Source: Rhizobium sp. CG5
GTDB taxonomy: Bacteria > Pseudomonadota > Alphaproteobacteria > Rhizobiales > Rhizobiaceae
Assembly (NCBI RefSeq): GCF_023701945.1
Contig: NZ_JABAEF010000021.1
Coordinates: 48,461-112,460, forward strand
Reading direction: 5' to 3'
DNA: 64,000 nt
The notes beneath the pieces are model-generated. The model was not told the DNA's origin. It worked only from the letters and a program-made list of their open reading frames with translations, and ran no database searches. Shown here piece by piece: positions 35,451 to 44,276 of this stretch. A program made the translations under genes and the position numbers. Numbering within the stretch: the first letter of the stretch is position 1; each line of letters starts with the position of its first letter.

Positions 35451-36041
35451 TCAGAGCCAGCCGATGGAACCGGCCGCGGTGTCCATCTTGAGAATCCGGT
35501 CCTGCGGAATGTCGATGTCGCAGGCCTCTTCCTCGTCCATCTTGCCAACAAGCCGGAAACAGCTGCGGATGACCCCGCCATGGCTGACGCAGACCGTCGG
35601 GCGCTCGACCGAGGCGAGCCAGGCGCCGATGCGCCAGGAGAGGATTTCGTAGCTTTCGGCGTCTGGGCCGGGCGGGATGAAGTCCCACTTGTGCCGTGCC
35701 CGCTCTTCGACCCGGTCTGGCGTGATCCTGGCGATCTCCGGCAGGGTGAACCCCTCCCAATCGCCGAAGGAGACTTCCTTCAGCCGCTCGTCGAGCCGAT
35801 AGGCGAGGGGGTCGAGGCCCATCTCGGCGCGGATGCGCTCCATGGTCTCGCGGGTGCGCTTCAGCGGCGAGGCGACGAAGTCGAACTGGCCCGCCGTTTC
35901 GCCCAGCACATGGGCCAGTGTTTCGCCATTGCGCATCGCCTGGCCGCGGCCGGTTGCATTGAGGTCGATGTCTTTCTGACCCTGCATCCGGCCTTCGGCA
36001 TTCCAGTCGGTCTGACCGTGGCGGATCATATAGATGAGCAC
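35451..36041 (-). CDS. Histidine phosphatase (phosphoglycerate-mutase family)
   Basis: 196 residues. The phosphohistidine motif is IRHGQTDWNAEGRMQG (about 6-21); the second catalytic His is in VCVSHGGVIRS (about 151), with Glu in EVSFGDWEG. Substrate not known; many such proteins are broad phosphatases. The GTG at 36041 is preferred because GAGG lies 9 bases before it; ATG at 36029 would remove only four residues. It follows fabI by 17 bases. Confidence 0.9.
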   Translation of the reverse strand: MLIYMIRHGQTDWNAEGRMQGQKDIDLNATGRGQAMRNGETLAHVLGETAGQFDFVASPLKRTRETMERIRAEMGLDPLAYRLDERLKEVSFGDWEGFTLPEIARITPDRVEERARHKWDFIPPGPDAESYEILSWRIGAWLASVERPTVCVSHGGVIRSCFRLVGKMDEEEACDIDIPQDRILKMDTAAGSIGWL

Positions 36042-36058
36042 GGCTTGAAACCTCTGTA

Positions 36059-36877
36059 TCAGTCCTTGACGACGGAAATATCCGGGGCGTCGACGGCTTT
36101 CATGCCGATCGTATGGTAGCCCGAATCGACGTGATGCACCTCGCCGGTGACCCCGGTCGAAAGATCCGACAGCAGATACATGCCGGACTTGCCGACTTCG
36201 TCGGTCGAGACATTGCGCTTCAGCGGCGCATTGTATTCGTTCCACTTGAGAATATAGCGGAAGTCGCCGATGCCGGAGGCGGCCAGCGTCTTGATCGGGC
36301 CGGCCGAAATGGCGTTGACACGGATGCCGCGGCCACCGAGATCGACGGCGAGATAGCGCACGCTGGCTTCCAATGCCGCCTTGGCCACGCCCATGACATT
36401 ATAGTTCGGCATGACCTTTTCGGCACCGTAATAGGTCAGCGTCAGGATCGAGCCGCCGTCATTCATGATCAGGTCGGCGCGCTTGGCCACGGCTGCCAGC
36501 GAATAGACCGAGATGTCCATGGTCTTGGCGAAATTCTCGCGGCTGGTGTCGACATAGCGGCCGGTCAACTCGTCCTTGTCGGAAAAGGCGATGGCATGCA
36601 CGACGAAGTCGATTTTGCCCCACTTGTCCTCGAGGTTGTTGAATACGGCGTCGATCGTTGCCATATCCGTGACGTCGCAATGGCCTGCCATGAAGGCATC
36701 CAGTTCCTGCGCCAGCGGTTCGACCCGCTTTTTCAGGGCATCGCCCTGCCACGTCAACGCGATTTCCGCGCCGGCGTCGTGACATGCCTTGGCAATGCCC
36801 CACGCGATAGAACGGTTGTTGGCGACGCCCATAATCACGCCGCGCTTGCCTGCCATGAGGCCTGATGCTTGAGCCAT
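36059..36877 (-). CDS. fabI: Enoyl-[acyl-carrier-protein] reductase (NADH)
   Basis: 272 residues, SDR fold. Glycine-rich nucleotide site GVANNRSIAWGIAKA (about 17-31) and the FabI-type active site Y-x6-K as YYGAEKVMPNYNVMGVAKAALE split here as TYYGAEKVMPNYN and VMGVAKA. SAGPIKTLAASGIGDF is the substrate-loop motif. It reduces trans-2-enoyl-ACP in fatty-acid elongation and is the target of triclosan. GGGAG lies 6 bases before the ATG. Rhizobia often have two fabI genes; only this one is in the window. Confidence 0.96.
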   Translation of the reverse strand: MAQASGLMAGKRGVIMGVANNRSIAWGIAKACHDAGAEIALTWQGDALKKRVEPLAQELDAFMAGHCDVTDMATIDAVFNNLEDKWGKIDFVVHAIAFSDKDELTGRYVDTSRENFAKTMDISVYSLAAVAKRADLIMNDGGSILTLTYYGAEKVMPNYNVMGVAKAALEASVRYLAVDLGGRGIRVNAISAGPIKTLAASGIGDFRYILKWNEYNAPLKRNVSTDEVGKSGMYLLSDLSTGVTGEVHHVDSGYHTIGMKAVDAPDISVVKD

Positions 36878-36999
36878 ACGCTGCTCCCTAGGTCTTTCGA
36901 TTGGCCCTGCCTATGACATAGCCGGAACCGGGGTTCAAGCTTGGCGCAGATCATCAACTGTTAGGCAGCGTAATAAAGGGTGTGTCTGTCATTGAAATT

Positions 37000-38244
37000 T
37001 CATAAAAAAAGACCCTCGCGCATGACACGCATCAAGTCCGTCACCTTGTCGTCGGGCTTCTCCCACAGCACCACGCGCAGCTCGATCACCAGGTCGCCGC
37101 GGCTGTCCTGACCGCCCGGCAGACCAAGGCCTTCCAGCCGGATCACCTGATCGGACCCGGACCATGCCGGCACCTTGACATCGACCGGGCCGCTCGGCCC
37201 TTCGATGGTGGTGTCGCAGCCGAGAACGGCGTTTTCCAGCGTGATCGGCAATACGGTGTGGATATCCAGTCCATCGACGCTGAATTTGTCGGTTTTCAGC
37301 ACCCTGAGCGTCACCGCCACATCGCCGCGCTGCATGCCCGGAAGGCGCAGGCCCTGGCCCTTCAACCGCACGACATGGCCGTCGGTATGGCCGCCTTCCA
37401 GCCAGAAGCGCACGTCTCGCCCGTCGGGCAGTTGCACGCCGATCGATTTCTGATTGAGCAGATCGTCGATGGCGATCACGGAGTCGACGACCATATCCGG
37501 TGCTTTTTCCAGCACCGGCTGGGTGCCGCGGATGCGTCGCACCAGCGAACTGATGATCTCGATCGGCGCAAAGATGCGCGGCGTCGCCGGCTTCAACGGC
37601 GCGCCGTTCTCGTCCGTGGCGGTCTCGGCCGTTGTCGCGGCCTTGGCTTCGGCCTCGCGGCGCAGGTTTTCCGCAGCGGCACTCGCCTGGGCGGACGAGC
37701 CGAAAATGCGCGAAATCAGGTCTTCGGGATTTTCCGGCGCAGCACCCAGGGGCGTCTGGCTCTGTTGCGATTGCTGCTGTTGATCGCCGGCCGGCGCTGG
37801 TCCCGGCTGGGACTGCTGCTGCTGTGGCTGCGGCTTGGCCTGGCCCGATTGTGCCTTGGCATAGGCCTGGGCGGTCTGGGCCGTCTTGTCGGCTTTCGCC
37901 TTCTGGGCTTCGGCCAGCGCCAGTTCGGCCAGAATGCGCTCGGCATTGGCCTTGGCCACCTTGGCGCGTTCGGCGGCTTCGCGGGCCGCTTCGCGCTGCT
38001 GCATGATGGTCTGCTCGCGCTGCTTGGCCTCGGCCTTGAAGCGCTGTTCGTCGTAGCGGGTCCGCTTCATCGGATCCTTCAGCACGTCATAGGCCTGGCC
38101 CACCTCGGCGAAGCGCTGGGTGGCGTTCGGATCGTCGTGATTGTGGTCCGGATGGGACGATTTCGCCTTGTTCCGCCACGCCGCTTTGATTTCGTCGGCG
38201 CCTGCATCCCGCTTTACGCCAAGTACTGAATAGGGATCGCGCAT
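37000..38244 (-). CDS. DnaJ-domain co-chaperone (CbpA-like layout)
   Basis: 414 residues. J domain at 1-65 (DPYSVLGVKRDAGADEIKAA, HPD in SHPDHNHDD), then an Ala/Lys-rich helix (about 70-130), a Gln-rich linker QPQQQQSQPGPAPAGDQQQQ, and a DnaJ C-terminal substrate domain (about 255-395, LPGMQRGDVAVTLRV, LPGGQDSRGDLVIELRV). It lacks a zinc-finger domain, so it is type B rather than DnaJ. The J domain activates DnaK. Start at 38244 is decided by the J domain; upstream codons are not conserved-looking. It reads convergently towards fabI's upstream side with a 122-base gap. Confidence 0.88.
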   Translation of the reverse strand: MRDPYSVLGVKRDAGADEIKAAWRNKAKSSHPDHNHDDPNATQRFAEVGQAYDVLKDPMKRTRYDEQRFKAEAKQREQTIMQQREAAREAAERAKVAKANAERILAELALAEAQKAKADKTAQTAQAYAKAQSGQAKPQPQQQQSQPGPAPAGDQQQQSQQSQTPLGAAPENPEDLISRIFGSSAQASAAAENLRREAEAKAATTAETATDENGAPLKPATPRIFAPIEIISSLVRRIRGTQPVLEKAPDMVVDSVIAIDDLLNQKSIGVQLPDGRDVRFWLEGGHTDGHVVRLKGQGLRLPGMQRGDVAVTLRVLKTDKFSVDGLDIHTVLPITLENAVLGCDTTIEGPSGPVDVKVPAWSGSDQVIRLEGLGLPGGQDSRGDLVIELRVVLWEKPDDKVTDLMRVMREGLFL

Positions 38245-38511
38245 ATGATTACACCGGTTAACAATTGATCGACATCTTTTGTCCTGTCGAGGACCTTCTG
38301 CCCCCTCAATAAAGTGCCGCTCCCGCAGAAAATTGCCATGGGCGCGGTTCATCTCTGCTCGACTATGTCAAAAAGATGCTAATCAGTGGTTACGTGGTTC
38401 TGCCGATGATTTCGGTTCGCCGAGCCCATTGCTGCTGAATACCGGAATGCCGCCCGGACCCGTCTTGAAACGGCACGACCGGGCCTTTGCCCGGGTTGTG
38501 GAAACAAGCGA

Positions 38512-38967
38512 TCAGGATTGTTTGTCGAAGCTCAGCAATTGCCACTGGCCCTGGCCCACCAGGCAGGTGCGACCGGAGAAATTGGCGACGCCGTCATAGG
38601 CGTGCCGTGTCGTTGAGAAATTCCGGCAGACCAGGCCGTCCTGCCGCTCCTCGCGGATGGCCGAGACGACGCCGGCACTTCCCGTCGAGGTATTGGCCCA
38701 AGGCAGCGGATCGGCGCCGAGCTTTTGCAGATCGGCCGAGGACACGGCATTGCGCACGGTCGCCTCGTCGGAGCGGCCGTCCATCGACTTGGTCTGCGAG
38801 ATGGTGGCTGTTGAAATGGACTTGTCGACGCCCGCGCTGCCGGCAAAGTCGAAAGCCGTGCCGACACAGCTGCAAAGCGGCAGGCACAGTGCAAGCAAGG
38901 CAACAAAACTGCCGCGTCGGGTGGCTATGCCCTTTTGGCGGTGATGAGGCTTTGCTATGTCTTCCAA
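38512..38967 (-). CDS. RT0821/Lpp0805 family surface lipoprotein-like protein
   Basis: 151 residues. A hydrophobic stretch (ALLALCLPLCSC) ends in a lipobox-like LCSC, so it is probably a lipoprotein or exported surface protein. The C-terminal part (GLVCRNFSTTRHAYDGVANF, RTCLVGQGQWQLLSF) matches the RT0821/Lpp0805 family; role unknown. The start codon is TTG at 38967 with AGGA about 6 bases upstream. It diverges from pdxH. Confidence 0.85.
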   Translation of the reverse strand: MEDIAKPHHRQKGIATRRGSFVALLALCLPLCSCVGTAFDFAGSAGVDKSISTATISQTKSMDGRSDEATVRNAVSSADLQKLGADPLPWANTSTGSAGVVSAIREERQDGLVCRNFSTTRHAYDGVANFSGRTCLVGQGQWQLLSFDKQS

Positions 38968-39031
38968 GTTACGTCCTGTCCGGCAGTGAGGGCATGGGCG
39001 ATGTCAAGCATTTCGGAGCATTTGAACCAAT

Positions 39032-39652
39032 ATGTCAGAAAACGGGTTAACAAGCGGTGACTTCACCGAGGAGCAGGAGCCTTTCTCTCTGTTTGCGTCC
39101 TGGCTGAAAGATGCCGAAGCCTCCGAAATCAACGATCCCAACGCCGTGGCGTTGGCAACCGTCGATGAAAACGGCCTGCCCAATGTGCGCATGGTGCTGC
39201 TGAAGGGCTTCGATACGGGCGGTTTCGTCTTCTACACCAATTTCGAGAGCCAGAAGGGTACGGAAATTCTCGGCCAGAAAAAGGCGGCCATGTGCTTTCA
39301 CTGGAAATCCCTGCGCCGCCAGGTGCGTCTGCGCGGCGAGGTGGAGGTGGTCACATCAGAGGAGGCCGATGCCTATTACCGCACCCGGCCGATCGGCAGC
39401 CGCATCGGCGCCTGGGCGTCCAAGCAGTCGCGCCCGCTGGAGGGCCGCTTCGCGCTCGAAAAGGCCGTGGCCGAGTATACCGCCCGCTACGCGATCGGCG
39501 ACATCCCCCGCCCGCCGCACTGGTCGGGCTTCCGCATCAAGCCGCTAACCATCGAATTCTGGCACGACCGCAAGTTCCGCCTGCACGACCGCATCGAGTT
39601 TCGCCGCGATCATGCCGAGGGCGATTGGTCCAAGGTGCGCATGTATCCCTGA
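39032..39652 (+). CDS. pdxH: Pyridoxamine 5-phosphate oxidase
   Basis: 206 residues, usual length. PNVRMVLLKGFDTGGFVFYTN, QVRLRGEVE, SRIGAWASKQSRPL and IEFWHDRKFRLHDRIEF are typical FMN- and PLP-binding segments, and the protein ends RMYP as the family does. It oxidises pyridoxine or pyridoxamine phosphate to PLP with oxygen and FMN. The ATG has only a distant GGAG site (about 13 bases). Divergent from the lipoprotein-like gene. Confidence 0.96.
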   Translation: MSENGLTSGDFTEEQEPFSLFASWLKDAEASEINDPNAVALATVDENGLPNVRMVLLKGFDTGGFVFYTNFESQKGTEILGQKKAAMCFHWKSLRRQVRLRGEVEVVTSEEADAYYRTRPIGSRIGAWASKQSRPLEGRFALEKAVAEYTARYAIGDIPRPPHWSGFRIKPLTIEFWHDRKFRLHDRIEFRRDHAEGDWSKVRMYP

Positions 39653-39669
39653 TCGGCGTCAGCGGCCCA

Positions 39670-40713
39670 TCAGCCGGATCGGCCCATCAGGCGGAAGGGA
39701 ATACCGGACGCCAGCGCCGAGACATAGCGGGTCTTCTGGTAAAAACCGTTCAGCGAAATGCGCGGCAGGCTCGACAGCGCCTGCCGATGCTGCGGCGTCA
39801 AGGTTCCGGCCGTGGTGGTCACCGCGATCGGCAATCCCGCGGCTTCTGCCAGGCCTATGGTCTTTTCCGTGACGCTGCGGCCGTCGCCATAGGGATAGGC
39901 GAAGGTTGCCGGGCGCCGGCCGGCAATCGCGTCGACATAGCCGGCACTCTCGTTCAACTCGCTCAGCACCACCTCGTCGCCGAGAAGTCCCAGCGCCCGA
40001 TGGCTGACCGTATGGGCCCCGAGGCTTGCCAGTGGATGGGCGGCCAGACCGCGCAATTCGTCCGCCGTCATGACAAGCTGATCGACGATCGCGATGTCGT
40101 CGATGCCGTGCCGGGCCGCCAGGGCATTCAGCCGGGCGATGGCGCAGGCTTCGTCCGTCGTGTTGATGGATGCGGCAACGGTTGCGAAGGCGGCGGATTT
40201 CTCTGCAATCGTCCGCGTCGCGAAGCTCCGCGTGTCGCCGTCGATGGCATAGTCGAAACCCTCCGCCCGCCGCACCAGTTCGGCGAGCGTCTCCCACCAC
40301 AGACCATGGCTTCGCTCAGAAAACCCCTTGCAGACAAAGACCGTGAAGGGCGCTGCATGGCGCTCGAAGACCGGCAGCGCCAGGGCGGCATTGTTGCGGT
40401 AGCCGTCGTCGAGCGTGAAGGCCGCAAAGGGTTGTCCGCCGGCGGGCTCCTTCAGCAGCGCCGGGATGTCGTCCAGCGCCACGAAGCGATAACCGTCCGC
40501 CTTCAATTGCGTGAGGGCCGCATCGAGGAACTCAGGTGCAATTTCCAGATGCCGGTTCGGGTCGGGCAGACGCTCCGCATAAGGCCGCACATGATGCAGG
40601 GTGAAGATCGCGCCGCGGCCGCGCGACGCCGCCATCAGGCCGGCACGGCAAAGCGCAGCCGAGGCCTCGAGCCCTGCCGAAATCACCGCCTTCTTGATCA
40701 GCGCCTTGTCCAT
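39670..40713 (-). CDS. Polysaccharide deacetylase family (NodB homology) protein
   Basis: 347 residues. FTLDDGYRNN (DD motif, about 100) and GAHTVSHRALG (HxxxH, about 230) give the metal site of carbohydrate esterase family 4; ATFAYPYGDGRSVTE is motif 3 and is clear. Substrate is some N-acetylated sugar polymer, not specified by sequence. No signal peptide is obvious, so it may be cytoplasmic or membrane associated. AGAGG lies about 8 bases before the ATG at 40713. The 264-bp palindromic element begins 38 bases upstream, so its promoter is within or beyond that element. Confidence 0.9.
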   Translation of the reverse strand: MDKALIKKAVISAGLEASAALCRAGLMAASRGRGAIFTLHHVRPYAERLPDPNRHLEIAPEFLDAALTQLKADGYRFVALDDIPALLKEPAGGQPFAAFTLDDGYRNNAALALPVFERHAAPFTVFVCKGFSERSHGLWWETLAELVRRAEGFDYAIDGDTRSFATRTIAEKSAAFATVAASINTTDEACAIARLNALAARHGIDDIAIVDQLVMTADELRGLAAHPLASLGAHTVSHRALGLLGDEVVLSELNESAGYVDAIAGRRPATFAYPYGDGRSVTEKTIGLAEAAGLPIAVTTTAGTLTPQHRQALSSLPRISLNGFYQKTRYVSALASGIPFRLMGRSG

Positions 40714-40751
40714 GCTGCGTGCCTCTTCTGCGGTTCGTTCCTGTATAGGTA

Positions 40752-41015
40752 ATACCAAGTGTCGATGATAGGAACCTATAGGATGGCTTATGGCAGGTCT
40801 CTGGCTAGGCGCGGTGCGCAGGGCGATGCTTGCGCATCGGCCAAGCGGCGCAACAACGCCAGAGGCCTGCCATAAGCCACCTTTGGCCGGCTTCTCGGCC
40901 CTTCTAGCGTCGTCGAGATCCTCGACCGATGCGCAAGCATCGCTCTTCGGACCTCTCCTAGCCAGCAGGGCCGATCGAGCCGGTCCTATAGGTTCCTATC
41001 ATCGACACTTGGTAT
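40752..41015. repeat. 264-bp palindromic dispersed element, copy 2
   Basis: Same length and orientation as 14855-15118 and about 90 percent or more identical by eye. Ends ATACCAAGTGTCGATGATAG and CTATCATCGACACTTGGTAT. Compared with copy 1 the outer stem changes C-G to G-C (CTCGAT/ATCGAG to GTCGAT/ATCGAC), that is, a compensating pair. Internal CGATGC-ttgc-GCATCG and CGATGC-gcaa-GCATCG are present. Confidence 0.87.
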
Positions 41016-41053
41016 AAGAGCAACCGGAAGTTATCGGCTGGCGGTTAAGCCTT

Positions 41054-41101
41054 GTTGAACACGTGTCAACTTGTTGAAACCGTTTCAACAGGGTTCAACC
41101 C
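41054..41101. promoter_or_regulatory. Cluster of three adjacent palindromes
   Basis: GTTGAACACGTGTCAAC (41054-41070, near-palindrome with CACGTG centre), GTTGAAACCGTTTCAAC (41073-41089, perfect 8-base arms) and GGGTTCAACCC (41091-41101). The half-site GTTGAA/TTCAAC recurs. It lies just after the TauE/SafE stop codon. It could be an operator array for the deacetylase gene downstream or a transcript-end structure; no T-run follows. Confidence 0.55.
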
Positions 41102-41103
41102 CT

Positions 41104-41895
41104 TCAGCGCAGCAGCGGATCGAGAACCGGCAGGCCGATCACCGCCGCAACGGCAATCAGCCCGAAGCAGATGCGCCGGAAGGTGACGTCGTTGGCGAAC
41201 CCAAACAGCCGCGCGCCACTGATGAGGCCGATGCCGAAGGCCGGCGCGACCAGCAGCGCCAGGAAGAAGGCGTCTCTCACCAGAATGCCGGCCAGCAGAT
41301 AATTGATCGCGGTAATGGCCGTCGTCGCGCCGAAATAGAGGACGATATTGGCCCGCACCACCACGGCCCGGATCACGCCGCCCAGCCAATAGGCCACCAC
41401 CGGCGGTCCGCCGATCTGCGCCGCACCGCCGAACAGGCCCGACACGGCGCCCACGCCGATGGTGAGCGGTGCCGAGGGCGTGCCGCGAAAGCGCCAGCCG
41501 GAGATCAGCAGCGCCAGCATGGCCACCACAACGCTGACGATGAACCAGCGCAGCACCAGGGGATCCGTGCGGGTCAGCAACAGCGTACCGATCGGAATGC
41601 CGATCAGCGCGCCGGCGGTCATCAGGCCGACGGCCTTCTTGTCGGCCTTGCGGAAGGCGTCGGGGATCATCGGGGCGGTCATCGCCGCATCGATGATGAA
41701 CAGCACGGCGGCGGCAAGCGGCGGGTCGATGACGGAACTGGCCGCCGGCATGAAGATCAGTGCGCCGCCGAATCCGGAAAAGCCGCGCGCCAGCCCGGCC
41801 ACCAGCGCGGCCACGAGCAGGAACAACACCGCGCCCGCGGACTGCTCGGCGACAAGCGACTGGAAGGCCGCCAGTTCGGCTGAAAGCAATGCCAT
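41104..41895 (-). CDS. TauE/SafE family membrane transporter
   Basis: 263 residues with about eight membrane helices. The two halves each carry the family pattern: LARGFSGFGGALIFMPA (about 36-52) and GLFGGAAQIGGPPVVAYWLG (about 153-172). Members export or import sulfite, sulfoacetate or other organosulfur anions; substrate unresolved. It lies between the MFS gene (88 bases upstream) and the palindrome cluster, and could belong to the MFS transcript. Confidence 0.88.
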   Translation of the reverse strand: MALLSAELAAFQSLVAEQSAGAVLFLLVAALVAGLARGFSGFGGALIFMPAASSVIDPPLAAAVLFIIDAAMTAPMIPDAFRKADKKAVGLMTAGALIGIPIGTLLLTRTDPLVLRWFIVSVVVAMLALLISGWRFRGTPSAPLTIGVGAVSGLFGGAAQIGGPPVVAYWLGGVIRAVVVRANIVLYFGATTAITAINYLLAGILVRDAFFLALLVAPAFGIGLISGARLFGFANDVTFRRICFGLIAVAAVIGLPVLDPLLR

Positions 41896-41982
41896 GCGGT
41901 GTCCGGAAATCCGTGCTGGTGCTGAAAAGGGCTGGACAGCGGGATAGCAAAGCCCAACCCCTTTCGGAAGTATGCGGCGCGA

Positions 41983-43455
41983 TTATTCCGCCCTGGTCCG
42001 GTCGATTGCGGCGCTGTGGACCAGAGCGACCGCGCGCCGTGCCGCCAGAAAACCCGGCGCCGACCATAGCACGGCGATGAAGAAGGCGACGGCCAGCGCC
42101 ACACGCAGACCGTCCACCGGCAGGCCGGCGGCAAGGCCGGCGCCATTGGCGGCGAGCCCCGCCAGCCCTGCGCCGAGCGCGTAGCCCGCCGATTGCAGCG
42201 TGGGCAGCAGGGCAGACGTCTTGTCGCGCTCATTGGCCGGCGTCACGTCCATCAGCAATTGGCTGAGAGTGCCCCAGGTTAAACCGAAGGCGCAGCCGAT
42301 CAGCACCTGCCCGAGCACCAGCACGGCGAGGATGCCCGACGCGATGGCCGAAAACAGGCACGCCATGCCCAGCACCTGCAGCAGCGGACCGAGCCAGATC
42401 GCCCGGCGCTGCAGGGCCTGCGATTTGAGGTTGGCGATCGCGATGGCCGACAGGCTCCAGAAGATCGCCATCAGCGCCCCGAGCGCGCCGGCATGGGTAG
42501 GACCGAAACCCCAGAGATGCTGCAGGCTGTAGACCAGGTAGACGCCGCTGGTCGATTGCGCCAGCGGCATCAGCAGGATGACCCAGAGGCCAAGGCCGAG
42601 CGTCGAGCGGAGCGAGAAGGCGCCGGCCGGCAGGATGCGGCTTTTCGCTCGGCGGTCGAGCCGGATGAAGACGACCAGCATGACGGCACAGAAGGCCACC
42701 AGCGCGGCGGAGATCAGCACGCTCGGAGCCAGGCCGGCAAACAGCACGGCGACAAAACCGCAGCACAACAGCGCCAGCCGCAGGCCGGGCAGGGCAAGCC
42801 CGCCGCCCGTCGAGATGGTGCGCGGCACGATGGTGATCGCCAGCAGCATAAAGACGGCGATGATCGGGATATTGATCAGGAAGGCGGCCCGCCAGGAGAT
42901 CGTCTCCGTCAGATAGCCGGCCAGAACAGGTCCGCCGAAGGCGGCAAGCGCCCAGACGCTGGCCTCGGCGCCGAACACTTTCGGCACCAGACGCGAGGGA
43001 AACATTTCGGGGATCAGCGCATAGCAGATCGCCGCCACCACGCCTTCGCCGAGCCCCTGCAGCACGCGGCCGACCAGGATGGTCTCCATACTGGTGGCGC
43101 TGGCGGCCAGCAGAGTGCCGGCCAGAAACACAAGCGCTGCCCCGATCAGCGACAGCCGCGCCCCGAACCGCGCCTTCAGAAGTGCCGCACTGGCCCCGGC
43201 AACGATCGAGGCCGCCAGGAACAGCGTCAGCGACCACGATAACAGCGCCTCGCCGCCCAGTTCCGCGACCGCCGTCGGCAGCGCCGTGGTCACCAGAAAG
43301 CCGTTGAAGGCATAGAGCGCCACGCCGATGCACAGCATCACGGTGGTCACCAGATAGCGCGGAGTAAGCAATTCCGCCCAGCGCCCGCTGGTCGGGTTCT
43401 GGGCCATGTCGAGCGGGGCGGAGGGTTCGGCGGATGTGGCCTTCGGCATGGGCAT
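41983..43455 (-). CDS. MFS efflux transporter (DHA2-like, about 12-14 helices)
   Basis: 490 residues. After a short cytoplasmic N-terminus come MFS helices, with motif-A-like LKARFGARLSLIG between helices 2 and 3 and GRVLQGLGEGVVAAICYALI (motif C-like) near residues 129-148. A helix-rich C-terminal half follows. Likely a proton-driven exporter of small toxic compounds. Its promoter has a SoxR-like site, suggesting induction by redox-cycling compounds (inference). Start codon ATG at 43455 or 43449. Confidence 0.9.
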   Translation of the reverse strand: MPMPKATSAEPSAPLDMAQNPTSGRWAELLTPRYLVTTVMLCIGVALYAFNGFLVTTALPTAVAELGGEALLSWSLTLFLAASIVAGASAALLKARFGARLSLIGAALVFLAGTLLAASATSMETILVGRVLQGLGEGVVAAICYALIPEMFPSRLVPKVFGAEASVWALAAFGGPVLAGYLTETISWRAAFLINIPIIAVFMLLAITIVPRTISTGGGLALPGLRLALLCCGFVAVLFAGLAPSVLISAALVAFCAVMLVVFIRLDRRAKSRILPAGAFSLRSTLGLGLWVILLMPLAQSTSGVYLVYSLQHLWGFGPTHAGALGALMAIFWSLSAIAIANLKSQALQRRAIWLGPLLQVLGMACLFSAIASGILAVLVLGQVLIGCAFGLTWGTLSQLLMDVTPANERDKTSALLPTLQSAGYALGAGLAGLAANGAGLAAGLPVDGLRVALAVAFFIAVLWSAPGFLAARRAVALVHSAAIDRTRAE

Positions 43456-43496
43456 TCCAGTCTCTTGATTTTAAGGCAGGGTGGTTGATGCGCCGC

Positions 43497-43527
43497 ACGC
43501 TACGACCTCAACCAAGCTTGAGGTAAA
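43497..43527 (-). promoter_or_regulatory. SoxR-like promoter of the MFS transporter gene
   Basis: Plus-strand ACCTCAACCAAGCTTGAGGT (43505-43524) is an inverted repeat ACCTCAA-N6-TTGAGGT, the same arms and spacing as the E. coli soxS box. On the minus strand it sits between TTTACC (-35, 43522-43527) and TAGCGT (-10, 43497-43502) with exactly 19 bases between them, the over-long spacer of SoxR/MerR-type promoters. The -10 match is only partial. Confidence 0.8.
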
Positions 43528-43665
43528 GAGGCTTTTTTCGATTTTGTCCCCGTGTCGTTTGGTTGCATTTCATACGGTATCGAGCGGGCATGCGCGGCTC
43601 GGTCCTGTTGACAGAGTTCACCTTCATCGAGAAGGTTCCGGCCGTTAAAGGTCCGGAGGAATGGT

Positions 43666-44142
43666 TTGCCAGCGTCTTCAGCAGTTTTTGAGAAGTACCG
43701 ATCGGCGCTACTATCGCAACCCTTGTCAGCGGTCTGGCGCGGCCATGGTTCAGCAATCTTCCTGGAGTTTGGCCGCTTGTCGCCGCAAGTGAGGCGCGAT
43801 GGGTCCGCCGGAAATTCACAGGGTGAATACACGGTCATGATCGAGTGGAGTTGGCGGATTGAAAGTGAGGCTGCCATCCTGTGCGGAAGTTGGAGCGACG
43901 AGGAAGGCTGGGATAAGGTCTGCAACTCGCTGATCGGTCGCAAGGTTCAAGATGTCTCGCTATTCGGGCGGCTGCCGGAATTGTCGATTGCATTGACCGG
44001 TGGGCTTTATGTCGCTTCGTTCATGACCGCCGAGGGCCAGCCCGCGTGGACCATATTTGATCGTGGCGCCGAACAGCAGACTTCCGGCTATATCGAAGTT
44101 CGCGATGGCCGAATCTGTGAGGGTTTGCAGGCGCTTTCGTAA
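43666..44142 (+). CDS. Orphan protein of unknown function
   Basis: 158 residues from a TTG start at 43666, chosen because GGAGG lies 5 bases before it; a nearby ATG at 43661 is in another frame. Soluble, without signal peptide. Segments such as MIEWSWRIESEAAILCGSWS and ELSIALTGGLYVASFMTAEG with PAWTIFDR suggest a small single-domain protein that could be an immunity-like or effector-associated protein, but I cannot assign a family. No partner gene is adjacent; neighbours are the MFS gene (opposite strand) and a carboxypeptidase. Confidence 0.65.
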   Translation: MPASSAVFEKYRSALLSQPLSAVWRGHGSAIFLEFGRLSPQVRRDGSAGNSQGEYTVMIEWSWRIESEAAILCGSWSDEEGWDKVCNSLIGRKVQDVSLFGRLPELSIALTGGLYVASFMTAEGQPAWTIFDRGAEQQTSGYIEVRDGRICEGLQALS

Positions 44143-44276
44143 CCATGACCAAAAAAGTCGTCTTCATTGCGCCATTCTCGCCCCATTCTTCGGGCAAGGA
44201 GGGCGCGCCGCGCGGTCGTGCTTTGCCGATTCGCGGATTCGGGACGGGCTTTTAAAAATTCCACCTTGGAGGGAAA

